Under the pieces are notes generated by a model. The model saw nothing but the letters and a program-made list of their open reading frames with translations. It was not told where the DNA came from and ran no database searches. Both the position numbers and the translations under genes were made by a program. A DNA stretch of 38,028 nucleotides from UBA10205 sp035289625 (GTDB lineage Archaea > Iainarchaeota > Iainarchaeia > Iainarchaeales > Iainarchaeaceae): assembly GCA_035289625.1 (NCBI GenBank), contig DATDWP010000018.1, forward strand, positions 1 through 38,028, given 5' to 3'. Of this stretch, positions 1-9,174 are shown piece after piece (positions within the stretch are counted from its first letter, which is position 1; the number at the start of each line of letters is the position of its first letter).

Positions 1-1
1 T

Positions 2-667
2 GTGAACCTACAAAACAATTTAGGGGATGATTATTGCTTTGAACTAAGCGCTCTTGGAAGCGGGCCATTTAATTCAACGCTTTCAACAAATAGCGTTTGC
101 ATACAGGACAATGAGAGCGCAAATATAACCCTTAGAATTAATGGGAATAGGGAAGGGTCTTCAACACTCTCATTCATTGCAACCTATGGCAACAGAACTG
201 TAACAAAAACACTTGGAGTTAATGTAACAGCAGATACAACTACTACTCCCCCTAGCTCAAATAGAGTAGAAATAAGGGTTGTTAGCAAGACACCAAATAT
301 TTCACAGAGCGGAATAATTGCACTTGAAAACACCGGGGACGATCTAGCAGATGTTACAATTACCCTAACAGGGCTTCCTGCAACTACTAGGGCAACCACA
401 ATTACAAAGAGCCTCTGGCAGGGCGGGGAAACCGTTGAATTAGAGGTCAAAAACCAAGACTTTAATGGAGTTGCAAATGCAACAATACGCATTAGTTCTG
501 ACCTTGGCAACAAAAACATCCCGGTTAGCCTCAATTTCACAAACCCCTCACAAGGCAGCCCAACTGGATTAGCTAATCTTATAACAGATGCAGCATTTAT
601 CCTCGGAGGGCTGATTGTAGTCATTTTGGCAATTGTTGGCCTAATTTCAATATTCCAACCAAAGTAA
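2..667 (+). CDS. C-terminal part of a membrane-anchored surface protein (partial)
   Basis: The reading frame runs in from the left edge, so the true start is probably outside the window; the first visible possible start is a GTG at position 2. The visible ~221 residues hold beta-strand-rich Ig-like or CARDB-like repeats (conserved pattern of alternating hydrophobic residues, many N-x-S/T sequons suggesting N-glycosylation) with a Thr/Pro linker near residue 82. The end is one hydrophobic segment (about residues 192-217) followed by a very short QPK tail, as in archaeal surface proteins exposed outside and anchored by a C-terminal helix. It is followed on the same strand by three proteins of the same architecture, which suggests one surface-structure cluster. 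The precise ligand or role is not visible. The family assignment is by general appearance only. Confidence 0.7.
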   Translation: MNLQNNLGDDYCFELSALGSGPFNSTLSTNSVCIQDNESANITLRINGNREGSSTLSFIATYGNRTVTKTLGVNVTADTTTTPPSSNRVEIRVVSKTPNISQSGIIALENTGDDLADVTITLTGLPATTRATTITKSLWQGGETVELEVKNQDFNGVANATIRISSDLGNKNIPVSLNFTNPSQGSPTGLANLITDAAFILGGLIVVILAIVGLISIFQPK

Positions 668-683
668 CTCCTTAACGTGAAAA

Positions 684-699
684 ATATATTTATATATAA
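684..699 (+). promoter_or_regulatory. TATA-box promoter of the three-gene surface operon
   Basis: A strong alternating A/T stretch lies in the gap between the first surface gene and the next. Transcription starting about 25-30 nt downstream would leave a leader of roughly 20-25 nt before the ATG at 745. The next two genes overlap or nearly abut, so this promoter probably serves all three. Confidence 0.55.
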
Positions 700-744
700 G
701 GTCGCCTGCAGATATATACAACATCCAGTTAATGAGTGAACTAT

Positions 745-1527
745 ATGGATCTAAAAACTGTATTAATCGCAATGGCATTGCTGCTAATAGGAAGCACAGC
801 TAGCGCATTTGTAACAAATCTCCCGGAAACAATTACAGTCGGGGAGAGCGCTTACGAACTCACTTTTTTTGTACAAAATACAACTTCAATAAGACAGCCA
901 CTTAGCGCCCGGTTCACAATCCCAACTAAATATACAATTATAAAAAAGGCAGATTGGATAGAGGCAAATTCTAGAAGCGCAATTGTCCTAAAAATATTCC
1001 CGCAAAAAGGCTTTGAAAATAGTACATATACGGGTCAGATAAATCTAGAACTTGGTGGAAACAGAGCCGAGAAGAGCATTATAATTAATTACATAAACGA
1101 AAACAAATGCCCGGTAAATATTGACATTGAAGTTGCGGATAACAATTCAACAATTACAATTGAAAATGAGTCATATAGGGCAAAAACACTAGAACTAGCA
1201 GACATCAATGGAGGGGCGGGGCTTAAATTTACAGGGGAAAATAAATTTGCATTAGGGGCTTTTGAAAAAAAGACATTTGCATTCCCTTTAATTTCAGATA
1301 ACCAATTGGACGGGGAAGTGAAATTCACATTCAGCTGCAATGGGCAAGAAGTATTTAGAACTGAAAATATACGCTCAGATGGAAGCGGCATTTTTGCAGC
1401 ATTTGCAATAATTGCAAAAGACTCTGAATTCATACTAAATGCCGGCCTTGTAATAATTGCGTCAATTTTGCTGATAGCATTCATTGCAAGAATGATAAGG
1501 ACACTAAACAGCGGAGGGGTAAAATGA
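745..1527 (+). CDS. Small surface protein with signal peptide and C-terminal membrane anchor
   Basis: This 260-residue protein starts with a classic signal peptide (hydrophobic core followed by STASA, cleavage probably near residue 21). The body is beta-rich with several N-glycosylation sequons, and a C-terminal hydrophobic helix (about residues 228-252) ends in a short basic tail. It resembles a shorter version of the two larger proteins that follow. The ATG at 745 is preferred over an in-frame GTG at 736 because it places the signal peptide correctly. Its stop overlaps the start of the next gene (ATGA), so translation is likely coupled. No enzyme motif is visible; a structural or scaffold role at the cell surface is inferred. 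Confidence 0.7.
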   Translation: MDLKTVLIAMALLLIGSTASAFVTNLPETITVGESAYELTFFVQNTTSIRQPLSARFTIPTKYTIIKKADWIEANSRSAIVLKIFPQKGFENSTYTGQINLELGGNRAEKSIIINYINENKCPVNIDIEVADNNSTITIENESYRAKTLELADINGGAGLKFTGENKFALGAFEKKTFAFPLISDNQLDGEVKFTFSCNGQEVFRTENIRSDGSGIFAAFAIIAKDSEFILNAGLVIIASILLIAFIARMIRTLNSGGVK

Positions 1528-3674
1528 ACCATATAAACAAACTATTCATGGCAATAGCACTCGTACTGATCAGCACAATATCTTTTGCAGGTTCAACACT
1601 CCAATTCAACCCGCACGATGTTTCAATTCCTACTACATCAGGACCAGTTGCAAAACTAGTTGATCTTAGAAATTATGTAAGCGATCCGCAAAATAGCCCT
1701 TCACAAATGTTCTATTCAATTGAAAACCAAACAGACCCATACATTATAGATTGTTATCTTGAATCAGATTATTTTATCAGCTGCAAAGCTCCAAGAGAGA
1801 ACAGCGGCGTAAATACAATTGAAGTAAAAGTAACAAACCCGCAAGGGCTAAGCAATACCCAATCATTCAATGTAGTGGTTTCTGAAGAGGCCAGGCCTGA
1901 AATAGAGTTTATTTCAAGTGCAAAAAAAATTACAATTGAACCCGCAGATGCAATCAGCATAATGATCAAAGGGCAAAATAACACGAATGAAACAGAATGC
2001 TTTGAAGCTAGCGCAATACTTGACAGCAGGCAGAGGGACGAACTTGAAGTTGACATTGCCCAAAATGAATTTTGCCTAAGTAAAAACCAGAGCACACAAT
2101 TTTCAATTACAATAAATAGCAAAGAGGATGCGCGCGTTGGCACCTACAACATAGGAGTGGAATTTACATCAAGCAAAAGAGTTGTAAAAATCCCATTCAC
2201 TGTAGAAGTTGTAGATAGCGCAATTCCTATTGATGTTATTCGCGTGAGCGAATTTTATGTATGCAAAGAACCATACGAGCAGCAAGTTAGGGTCAAACTA
2301 ACAAATAATTCATCTAAAACCCAAACAATAACACTTAGCGCAAATAATGAAGTGCTATTGCCCGAATTTGAATTTGCAAAAACAACACTTCGCGCAAATG
2401 AATCGGATGAAATGGACCTAACAATCCACACAAATCAAAATACTACCTTGCAGGATTATAGGATAGGGGTTTTCATTACAAGCGAGGACCATCTTGTCCA
2501 AAGGGATATTGAAATAAGGCTAATTGAATGCCAAGAGGATGCATTTGATATTTCAATTTCGCCGCAAAAATACACAATTAAAACCGGCGAAAAGAAAAAC
2601 TTCACAATAACACTTACAAGTAAGAGTGATAAGGACCAATACGTTCGCCTCAGTTCAGATGGCACTATCCAAAATAGGCTTGATAGCTATAATGTATTCT
2701 TGCCAAAGAACGGCATAAAAAGAGTAAAGCTCGAAGTTGTTGCAAGACAAACTGATCAGCCAAAAGAGCACAACATACGCGTGAACGCTTGGAATGATTT
2801 AGAGACCGAACGCAAGGATGTAAAAGTTCAAATCCGCCCAGAGCATTTAATTGAAATGATTGTACAGAACAACAATTTCGAGGCAAGGGTGTGCTCTGCT
2901 AATGAAGGCCAGGTATTTGAAGTAACAATTGTAAACAAAGGAGATTATGAGGAAAAAGTAAAACTCTCACTAGAAGATATACCAAGCAAAGTACAAGTGG
3001 AACTTTCTGAAACTGAAGTAAAAATCAAGAAAGGATCAGAGAAGAAAATATACGTATTCGTAAACCCTTCAATTGAAGCTCAAATAGGAAATTACACAGT
3101 AACACTGAACGCAAAAATAACAGGCGATACTGTTAGCGAGAAGCTAAAATTTAGAGTAGTGGGTTCAGAACCAGATGCTATACAAGGAGTAATCCAAATC
3201 CTTAGCTATCCGAAGCAAATAAACCTGATGCCAGGAGAAGAGAAAATAATTTCAGTTACAATAAAAAACCCGCTAAATGAAAATTTGCAGAATGTAAAAG
3301 TTAGAATATACGGAGCCCAGAACGCTGCAACAATCCCTACAGGAAACTTGGGGGAATTGCAAGCCGGGCAAACAAAGACATTTGAAAGAACAGTAATAGG
3401 TTCGGAGCATGCTAGCCCAAAAACCTACAATGCAACCCTTGAAGTCAGAGCAGATGGCTATGTCACTACAAAGCAAGTAGTGATAAGAGTTGGCCCGCAG
3501 GCCCAAAATGACCAAGAAGAAGGCTTCCTAGCAGGCCTTGCGGTCTTTTTAACAAGTGGAGGACTTGCCATCGGAATCATTTTAATAGTTATCATAGCAG
3601 CAATACTATTAGTGTCACTACTTAACAGTAACAAATCAAACAGTGACATTGAATATTATAACGGGGACGCATAA
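1524..3674 (+). CDS. Multi-domain Ig/CARDB-like surface protein
   Basis: This 716-residue protein has an N-terminal signal peptide (cleavage likely after FAG near residue 23), then five or six beta-sandwich modules of about 100 residues, and a C-terminal transmembrane helix near residues 675-700. The modules show the repeated phrase of CARDB/NEW3-type domains: a Pro-Gly-Glu- or Lys-Gly-containing loop followed by a run of alternating hydrophobic residues. A central cysteine pair recurs near the start of several modules, which could form disulfides outside the cell. The start codon overlaps the previous stop by 4 nt, and the next gene begins 2 nt after this stop. It is probably a stalk-like exported structural protein. 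Homology to COG1361-type S-layer domain proteins is an inference. Confidence 0.72.
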   Translation: MNHINKLFMAIALVLISTISFAGSTLQFNPHDVSIPTTSGPVAKLVDLRNYVSDPQNSPSQMFYSIENQTDPYIIDCYLESDYFISCKAPRENSGVNTIEVKVTNPQGLSNTQSFNVVVSEEARPEIEFISSAKKITIEPADAISIMIKGQNNTNETECFEASAILDSRQRDELEVDIAQNEFCLSKNQSTQFSITINSKEDARVGTYNIGVEFTSSKRVVKIPFTVEVVDSAIPIDVIRVSEFYVCKEPYEQQVRVKLTNNSSKTQTITLSANNEVLLPEFEFAKTTLRANESDEMDLTIHTNQNTTLQDYRIGVFITSEDHLVQRDIEIRLIECQEDAFDISISPQKYTIKTGEKKNFTITLTSKSDKDQYVRLSSDGTIQNRLDSYNVFLPKNGIKRVKLEVVARQTDQPKEHNIRVNAWNDLETERKDVKVQIRPEHLIEMIVQNNNFEARVCSANEGQVFEVTIVNKGDYEEKVKLSLEDIPSKVQVELSETEVKIKKGSEKKIYVFVNPSIEAQIGNYTVTLNAKITGDTVSEKLKFRVVGSEPDAIQGVIQILSYPKQINLMPGEEKIISVTIKNPLNENLQNVKVRIYGAQNAATIPTGNLGELQAGQTKTFERTVIGSEHASPKTYNATLEVRADGYVTTKQVVIRVGPQAQNDQEEGFLAGLAVFLTSGGLAIGIILIVIIAAILLVSLLNSNKSNSDIEYYNGDA

Positions 3675-3675
3675 A

Positions 3676-6600
3676 ATGGACATGAGAATAATTGTTGTAG
3701 GAATTGCGCTGGTACTTTTCGGAGTATACACACACAGCGATGTTCTTGAAGGCAGCTGTAGTAATGAGAGCGTTCAATGCGAACTTTCAGTAAACGAAAT
3801 GACTGTTTGTAATGATTCAGATGAGTCACAAAAATATGTTGCATATTTTAGCGGAGCTAGCGCAAACTGGTTTAATGTAATCCCAAATAAAGTTACGCTA
3901 GAACCTGGCGAGTGCAGGCAACTTAATGTATTTACAGTTGCAGAATGCTACGCTGACCCGGGGAAATATTTTGCACAACTAATTGTCCAAAACTCTGAAA
4001 AACTCACATTGCAGTGCGAACTAAATCTTTTGCAGGGGCATTTTGTCAGCATTGATATTGAACCGTCAACTAGAAGCGCAACACAGTGCGAAGAAAAAAC
4101 CTACGATATTGTCCTGACAAATAATACAATAGTACCAAATCAAAACACTGAAAGGGTCGATCTCTCACTAACAGGTCTTCCACAAGACTGGTACACCCTA
4201 GAAGAGCAGCGCGTACTTGTTGAAAAGGGAGAGAGCGAAATAGTAAAGCTCACAGTAAAACCTCCGTGCCAAGCTGATTTTGGAACATATGATTTCAAAG
4301 TAAGGGCAAGCTTGCCAAACCCTAACTTTTTTGCAGAAGACAGCGCAACCTACATTCTTGCACAAGGACAGAGAATTGATATTGATCTTGATTCAGGTTT
4401 TGATGGAGACAATTTTTCAGCATGCCTTGAAACTACCAAAACCGCGAAAATAAAAATAAAAAACAGCGGAAAACTGCAGGATAAATTAAAAATTACTCTC
4501 GAAGGGGCAACTTTTGCAAAAATTGACAAAAAGCAACTAGACCTTGCCCCAGGACAAGAGCAGGACATTACAGTGACATTTGCCCAAAATTCACAAAAAG
4601 AAGGAAATTATGATTTTACGCTAAAAGTGCAAAGCGAAAAATATGATTACTCCACTTCAAAGCAATTTGACGTTAAATTACAAGATTGCTATAACCTCGA
4701 TGTACAAAAACTCGAAGGGCAAACAAATGTATGTGTTGAGGATAAACCGGTGTACAAATTCAGCCTCACAAACAACAAAACAGAAACCCTTGAGCTTGAA
4801 GCTAGCGTAATCGGAATACCCGCCGCACTCAATGCCAAAAAAATTACAATAAGACCTGGTGAAACCAAGCAAATCGATGCGCTAATTGATGTCAGCAAAC
4901 TAGCCTCAGAAGCAAAAGCTAGCAGAACCGATATTGCCGCAGAAATAATAATTGACACCTCAGGTTCAATGGTTGAAAAAATAGGGGAGAACAGCAAAAT
5001 GGACATTGCAAAAGGCGCAATAATTAATCTTGTAAACAATATTTCAGAAATCGACCTAGGACTTCGTGTTCTTGGCCAGGGAGAACTATGTGAGAATTCA
5101 GAGCAAGTATATGCGGTTTCAAAATTAAATATTGCCCAGCTAACAGATAAGGTTTCACAACTCTCACCTATGGGAAAAACACCGATTGCACAAGCACTTA
5201 TTGCAAGCATTTCGGATTTTAACACCACAAAGGAAAAAGTAATTGTACTTGTAAGTGATGGAAAAGAAACCTGCGAAGGGGACATTAGCGCTGCTGCAAG
5301 AGAAGTTGCAAAGAACGGAATTAAAGTGTATACAATTGGCTTTGATATTGATGAGGAAGGAAAAGGCGAACTGCAAGAGATCGCAAACCGCACAAAAGGA
5401 AAATATTTCGATGCGCAAAATTCCCAAGAACTCTTGAACGTACTCAAAACAATTTCACAAGAACTGGATATTGTGCCGGCAGATAGAGGACAGAAGAATT
5501 TTACCATCCAATTAAAATCAGACCACTTTTCATACGAAAAGGACTTTAGCCTCACAATTTCGGACTGTTACAATGCAGCACTTGTTGTGCCTGAATTAAA
5601 TTTGTGCCCAGGAGTTACAAAGGGCGAAATATTTACAATAGTAAATTTAGGTTCGCAGCCTCAGGAATTTGACCTCTCATATTCCCCGAATTGGATAAAT
5701 GGACAAAGTTCAGTGCGCGTTGCTGCAGGGCAGAGCGTTACAGTACCATTTAGCGCAGCAACACCAAAACCTGCTGCAGAAAATTCATTTAGGCTGAGAG
5801 CAGTTTCAGATACACTTGAATTCGAGCAATCAAAAAGCATCAATTACCTCTCGCAGGCAAGCTGCTTTGGAATTGATATAATAGTACTCGAACCAACACT
5901 TGATGCAAAAGCATGTGAAGGAGTAAGACAGACCTTAATACTTGAAAATAGAGGAGTGACAACCCAAAAAGTTTCAATCAAAGCAGATAAACCATATGTA
6001 TACATGGTGCAAAATAGTGTTGATCTTGAAGCCGGAGAAAGACAGGAAGTATATTTCTTTGTCTCGCCCCCATTTGATTTGCCACAAACAACATTCATAA
6101 CATTTAGCGCAACAACAGATAACGGATTTAGCACAAGCGCGCAGGTAAAACTGGTAGTGCACGGAAATGAAGAGGACTTTGGCCTTGGCGAAGTTGACCT
6201 TAGGATCCGCGACCTAAATATCACAACAGCAGATGTTAACCGTGATGTTGAAATAAAATTCAATATCTACAATGACAGCAATAGAACACTTGAAGTGTTC
6301 AATGTCAAAGTGCTGGATTATAACGGAGTTGTGCAACTATCAAGCCGCACAATAGGAGCGCGCAAATCCATAATGGCAAGAGCGCTTGTTGACTTTGCGC
6401 AAACACCTACAGGAACTGTTACAGTGCCAATTTCAATTGAAACTGACGAAGGGACATTTACAAGAAACCTCACATTCAACTACGCTACTACAACAGAGGC
6501 CCCGGGAGTTTCAATCGGCACAGGGCTATTCGGGCTTGCTCCATTTTCAACAATAATCCTAGGAGCGCTAATACTAATAGTAATTGCATTAATTGCATTC

Positions 6601-6753
6601 TCTACCTACAAGGCAGTGCAAAAAGAGGAAGAACAAAAAACACAAATCCAGCAAATCCAAGACCAAGCAGATGAAATGCCTCCTATCGTACAAGAAGAGC
6701 AACCTGAAGCTGCAGAAAAAAAGCCAAAAAAGAAGACTCAAAAGAAAAAGTAA
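3676..6753 (+). CDS. Surface protein with embedded von Willebrand A domain
   Basis: About 1025 residues. A signal peptide (first ~22 residues) is followed by repeated cysteine-containing beta-sandwich modules, then a vWFA domain at about 420-600, more beta modules, a transmembrane helix near 955-980 and a cytoplasmic tail ending in a Lys-rich run. The metal-binding MIDAS residues are visible: D427-T-S-G-S-M, T502 in MGKTP and D528 in SDGKE, so divalent metal and ligand binding are expected. The vWFA sits between beta modules, as in adhesins. The ATG at 3676, two bases after the previous stop, is preferred over upstream in-frame codons because it opens directly on the signal peptide. This is the largest member of the cluster and a good candidate for adhesion or cell-cell contact, a plausible need of a small host-dependent archaeon. 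The host link is inference. Confidence 0.8.
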   Translation: MDMRIIVVGIALVLFGVYTHSDVLEGSCSNESVQCELSVNEMTVCNDSDESQKYVAYFSGASANWFNVIPNKVTLEPGECRQLNVFTVAECYADPGKYFAQLIVQNSEKLTLQCELNLLQGHFVSIDIEPSTRSATQCEEKTYDIVLTNNTIVPNQNTERVDLSLTGLPQDWYTLEEQRVLVEKGESEIVKLTVKPPCQADFGTYDFKVRASLPNPNFFAEDSATYILAQGQRIDIDLDSGFDGDNFSACLETTKTAKIKIKNSGKLQDKLKITLEGATFAKIDKKQLDLAPGQEQDITVTFAQNSQKEGNYDFTLKVQSEKYDYSTSKQFDVKLQDCYNLDVQKLEGQTNVCVEDKPVYKFSLTNNKTETLELEASVIGIPAALNAKKITIRPGETKQIDALIDVSKLASEAKASRTDIAAEIIIDTSGSMVEKIGENSKMDIAKGAIINLVNNISEIDLGLRVLGQGELCENSEQVYAVSKLNIAQLTDKVSQLSPMGKTPIAQALIASISDFNTTKEKVIVLVSDGKETCEGDISAAAREVAKNGIKVYTIGFDIDEEGKGELQEIANRTKGKYFDAQNSQELLNVLKTISQELDIVPADRGQKNFTIQLKSDHFSYEKDFSLTISDCYNAALVVPELNLCPGVTKGEIFTIVNLGSQPQEFDLSYSPNWINGQSSVRVAAGQSVTVPFSAATPKPAAENSFRLRAVSDTLEFEQSKSINYLSQASCFGIDIIVLEPTLDAKACEGVRQTLILENRGVTTQKVSIKADKPYVYMVQNSVDLEAGERQEVYFFVSPPFDLPQTTFITFSATTDNGFSTSAQVKLVVHGNEEDFGLGEVDLRIRDLNITTADVNRDVEIKFNIYNDSNRTLEVFNVKVLDYNGVVQLSSRTIGARKSIMARALVDFAQTPTGTVTVPISIETDEGTFTRNLTFNYATTTEAPGVSIGTGLFGLAPFSTIILGALILIVIALIAFSTYKAVQKEEEQKTQIQQIQDQADEMPPIVQEEQPEAAEKKPKKKTQKKK

Positions 6754-6768
6754 CTACTTAAAAAAATA

Positions 6769-7431
6769 CTACTTTTTAGAGGCAAGAAAGGCAGCAACTG
6801 ATGGGCTTTTTATAAAAAGCGCCTTATCCTGCTCTTGCGGCAAATCAGAGCCAGTTAGAAAGAGCAGGGCTGAATGGTCATCAAAAACAACATACCTGCC
6901 TTCATTGCGGGAAGTGCGCGCAACAACCTCCACCCCTGCCTCTTCTAATTTAGCTAATTTAGCCTCAAAAACGCCCTTTTTCCTCGCAATCCCTTGGCTA
7001 GATGATGAAATAATAACGCTTCGAGAGCATTTTTCAAGCTCTTGGCCTAAAAGCGAATAGATTGACCCTCTACCCTCAATGACCCAGGCTGATTCTCCAG
7101 CAATTGCCTGCGGAGACCCTAGCGCCCCCTCTAGCGAATTGGCATTCTTTTCAAGTTCTTCAAGACTTGCAAAAAGCTCCTCTTTTTTACTATTTGCAAG
7201 TGATTGGAAGGCGACAGTGGGTTTTAGCGCAGAAAACTGCACAGGGCGCGAGGCTGATTTTATCACAAACCCTTTTTTTTCCAAAGAAAACAGCACATCA
7301 TAAACCCTTGCCCGCGGAATTACCCCGTGCTTTGAAACATCAACTGCACTAGCTTGCCCTATGCGAAGAAGGCACGCATATGCCTTTGACTCATAATCAT
7401 TCAGGCCCAGTTTTCTTATCTTATCCAGCAT
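6769..7431 (-). CDS. TrmB-family transcriptional regulator
   Basis: The first ~75 residues (LDKIRKLGLNDYESKAY onward) form the winged-helix DNA-binding domain typical of TrmB proteins: an opening helix, the N-D-Y-E-S-K-A-Y motif, a recognition helix near IPRARVYDVL and the wing SLEKKGFV. A short coiled-coil linker (KKEELFASLEELEKNANSLE) suits dimerisation. The C-terminal half resembles the PLD-like TrmB sensor region (SSSSQGIARK, ARTSRNEGRYVV, DHSALLFL). At 220 residues it is shorter than sugar-sensing TrmB proteins and lacks their long sugar-binding domain. The start at 7431 is chosen because a TATA box lies about 27 nt upstream, giving a leaderless mRNA. It is divergent from the aminotransferase and convergent with the surface operon, so it may regulate either; the target is unknown. 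Confidence 0.85.
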   Translation of the reverse strand: MLDKIRKLGLNDYESKAYACLLRIGQASAVDVSKHGVIPRARVYDVLFSLEKKGFVIKSASRPVQFSALKPTVAFQSLANSKKEELFASLEELEKNANSLEGALGSPQAIAGESAWVIEGRGSIYSLLGQELEKCSRSVIISSSSQGIARKKGVFEAKLAKLEEAGVEVVARTSRNEGRYVVFDDHSALLFLTGSDLPQEQDKALFIKSPSVAAFLASKK

Positions 7432-7451
7432 TGCAAGGTTTAGGAAAAAGG

Positions 7452-7464
7452 TCCTATAAAAGAT
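7452..7464 (-). promoter_or_regulatory. TATA box of the TrmB-like regulator gene
   Basis: An A/T-rich TATA element on the minus strand is centred about 27 nt before the ATG at 7431. This spacing is typical of leaderless archaeal mRNAs and decides the start codon against longer upstream alternatives. Confidence 0.55.
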
Positions 7465-7482
7465 TTCTCTTCGCATCAATTG

Positions 7483-7493
7483 GATAAAAATAC
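7483..7493 (+). promoter_or_regulatory. TATA box of the aminotransferase gene
   Basis: GGATAAAAATAC lies about 28 nt before the ATG at 7516, arguing for a leaderless transcript. It is divergent from, and only about 25 bp away from, the TATA box of the TrmB-like gene, so a repressor bound here could affect both. Confidence 0.5.
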
Positions 7494-7515
7494 TTTCTGT
7501 ACCCATTGAAATAGA

Positions 7516-8733
7516 ATGAAAAAAATAATCCCGGCAAAAAGGACACAAAATATCCGCCATGCGACAAGAGATGTTGTTCCGATTGCAAGAGAGGTTGAAA
7601 AATCTGGAAAAAAAGTCCTCTACCTAAATATCGGCGACCCAATGGTCTTTGATTTTAGCACTCCGCAACATCTGTGGGATGCAATAATTCAAAATAAGAA
7701 AAAAGGCGAAGGTTACACAGATTCGCTAGGATATATTGGCGCGCGAGAAGCTGTTGCATCATATGCAAAAAGGATGGGAGCGCCAAATGTTAGCTCTGAA
7801 GATGTACTGACATTTATTGGGGGGAGCGAAGCCATAATGTTCTCTCTCCAATCCCTAATGAACCCAGGGGAGAACTGCCTCATACCAAGCCCAGGATACT
7901 CAATATTTTCAGGAGAACTCGCTTTTCTTGAATGCACCCCAAATGAATACAATTTGGATGAGGAAAAAGAATGGCACCCTGATGTTGAAAACCTTGAAAA
8001 AAAAATAAATGAAAAAACCCGCGCAATTGTTGTGATAAACCCAAATAACCCAACTGGCTCTGTGTATTCAAAGAGCGTTCTGAAAAAAATAATTGATGTT
8101 GCAGGCGAGCGCAACTTGCCGGTATTTGCAGATGAAACATATGACCAATTGCTCTTCGATGGAGAAGAATTCACTTCAATGGCATCGATTGCAAAAGATG
8201 TGCCGGTAATTTCGTGCGGAAGCATTTCAAAAAATTACTTAGCCCCTGGGTTTAGAGGCGGGTGGATATACAAGCACGATCCAACAGGCGCTCTTGATGA
8301 TTATTTTGAAGCAATAAAAAAAATCTCAAGGCTGCGCCTCTCAACTGTTGCCCCGGTGCAATTTGCAATGGAAGCAGCACTAAATGGGCCGCAAGACCAT
8401 CTCAGAGAACTTGTTGCAAAACTTGAAAAAAGAAGAGACATCACCTACAAGAGGCTAAATGAAATAGAAGGGCTCTCATGTGTTAAACCAAAAGGAGCAT
8501 TCTATGCCTACCCGCGCATCAATTTTGAACTTCCGAATGATTCAGATCGGCAATTTGTAATCTCGCTTGTAAAAGAGACCGGAGTTCTTTGCGTATACGG
8601 CGAAGGGTTTGGCCAAAAAGCCGGTACTCACCACTTTCGCATAGTTTTTTTGCCCCCGGAAGAGATACTAAGCGAAGCGTTTGACAAAATAGAGAACTTT
8701 ATTTCCAAAAACTACCTTTCCAAAAAAAACTAA
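7516..8733 (+). CDS. Class I/II PLP-dependent aminotransferase, alanine aminotransferase-like
   Basis: A full-length fold-type I aminotransferase (405 aa). Landmarks in order: LNIGDP near residue 36, the glycine-rich GGSEAI near 102, the INPNNPTG substrate loop near 174, the cofactor-binding DETYDQL near 212, the Schiff-base lysine K239 in SISKN, and the substrate arginine near FRIVF around residue 374. Length and spacing match archaeal alanine/aspartate aminotransferases of the AlaA type, which move amino groups between glutamate and pyruvate or related 2-oxo acids using pyridoxal phosphate. Exact substrate preference cannot be read from sequence. It is monocistronic, driven by its own TATA box, and divergent from the TrmB-like regulator. 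Confidence 0.9.
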   Translation: MKKIIPAKRTQNIRHATRDVVPIAREVEKSGKKVLYLNIGDPMVFDFSTPQHLWDAIIQNKKKGEGYTDSLGYIGAREAVASYAKRMGAPNVSSEDVLTFIGGSEAIMFSLQSLMNPGENCLIPSPGYSIFSGELAFLECTPNEYNLDEEKEWHPDVENLEKKINEKTRAIVVINPNNPTGSVYSKSVLKKIIDVAGERNLPVFADETYDQLLFDGEEFTSMASIAKDVPVISCGSISKNYLAPGFRGGWIYKHDPTGALDDYFEAIKKISRLRLSTVAPVQFAMEAALNGPQDHLRELVAKLEKRRDITYKRLNEIEGLSCVKPKGAFYAYPRINFELPNDSDRQFVISLVKETGVLCVYGEGFGQKAGTHHFRIVFLPPEEILSEAFDKIENFISKNYLSKKN

Positions 8734-8949
8734 AATGCAAACCAGTACAAACTAGTCCACCCACACACATTTTGCCTCAAAGCCCACTCAATTTTATTTA
8801 AAAATCCCCCCGGAAACTAACCTGCACACTCAAGTGCCTCAATCCCGCTTGGCATAGCGCTTTCAACATAAAATAAAAAAAATCTAAAACATTTTTTGAA
8901 ATTGAAATTTTGCGCAAAAAGTATTTAAACTGTAAAGTGCAAATTAGTA

Positions 8950-9045
8950 TTGCGTATTGGGAGTTAAGGGGGTAAGCTATACTGCATTACAGTTCAGTAC
9001 TGGCTTTTCACAAAGCGCAGATCCCTGGCTTACCTCTTTTGCTTA
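8950..9045 (+). ncRNA. Candidate structured small RNA with its own TATA box (unassigned)
   Basis: A TATA box (GTATTTAAAC at 8921-8930) predicts a transcript beginning near 8950. The sequence then folds well by eye: 8966-8977 pairs with 9028-9039 (12 bp including G-U pairs, core GGTAAGC with GCTTACC). Inside are a 4-bp ACTG/CAGT hairpin (8981-8993) and a 5-bp hairpin GCTTT-TCAC-AAAGC (9003-9016). GGGA at 8959-8962, outside the stem, can pair with TCCC at 9022-9025 inside it, which would make a pseudoknot. Downstream is T-rich (CTCTTTTGCTTATTTTC), suitable as an archaeal terminator. It does not look like 5S, SRP or RNase P RNA. Confidence 0.35.
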
Positions 9046-9089
9046 TTTTCCCAAATGCCCTAAGGCCTCATTTTCCCCTTCTGCCAAGA

Positions 9090-9097
9090 TTTATAAC
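9090..9097 (+). promoter_or_regulatory. TATA box shared in type by both tRNA-Ser genes
   Basis: TTTATAACCTTAAT followed by GCACTTTTTC occurs here and again at 13556-13563, each about 127-130 bp upstream of a tRNA-Ser gene. Transcription from it would give a leader of roughly 100 nt containing the palindromic element. Confidence 0.45.
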
Positions 9098-9174
9098 CTT
9101 AATTTAGCACTTTTTCCTAAGTAACCAGAGCTTGGACAAAAACAATGGCCATCGTCTTTTTTGGCAAATTTTAA

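Noticed and set aside
4689..5555. 288-codon reading frame opposite the vWFA gene
   Set aside because: Its peptide is Ser/Phe/Ile-rich without domain structure, typical of a shadow of an A-rich gene; the + strand frame has clear vWFA motifs.
6593..7303. Plus-strand frames over the TrmB-like gene
   Set aside because: They conflict with a well-recognised TrmB winged-helix protein and lack family similarity.
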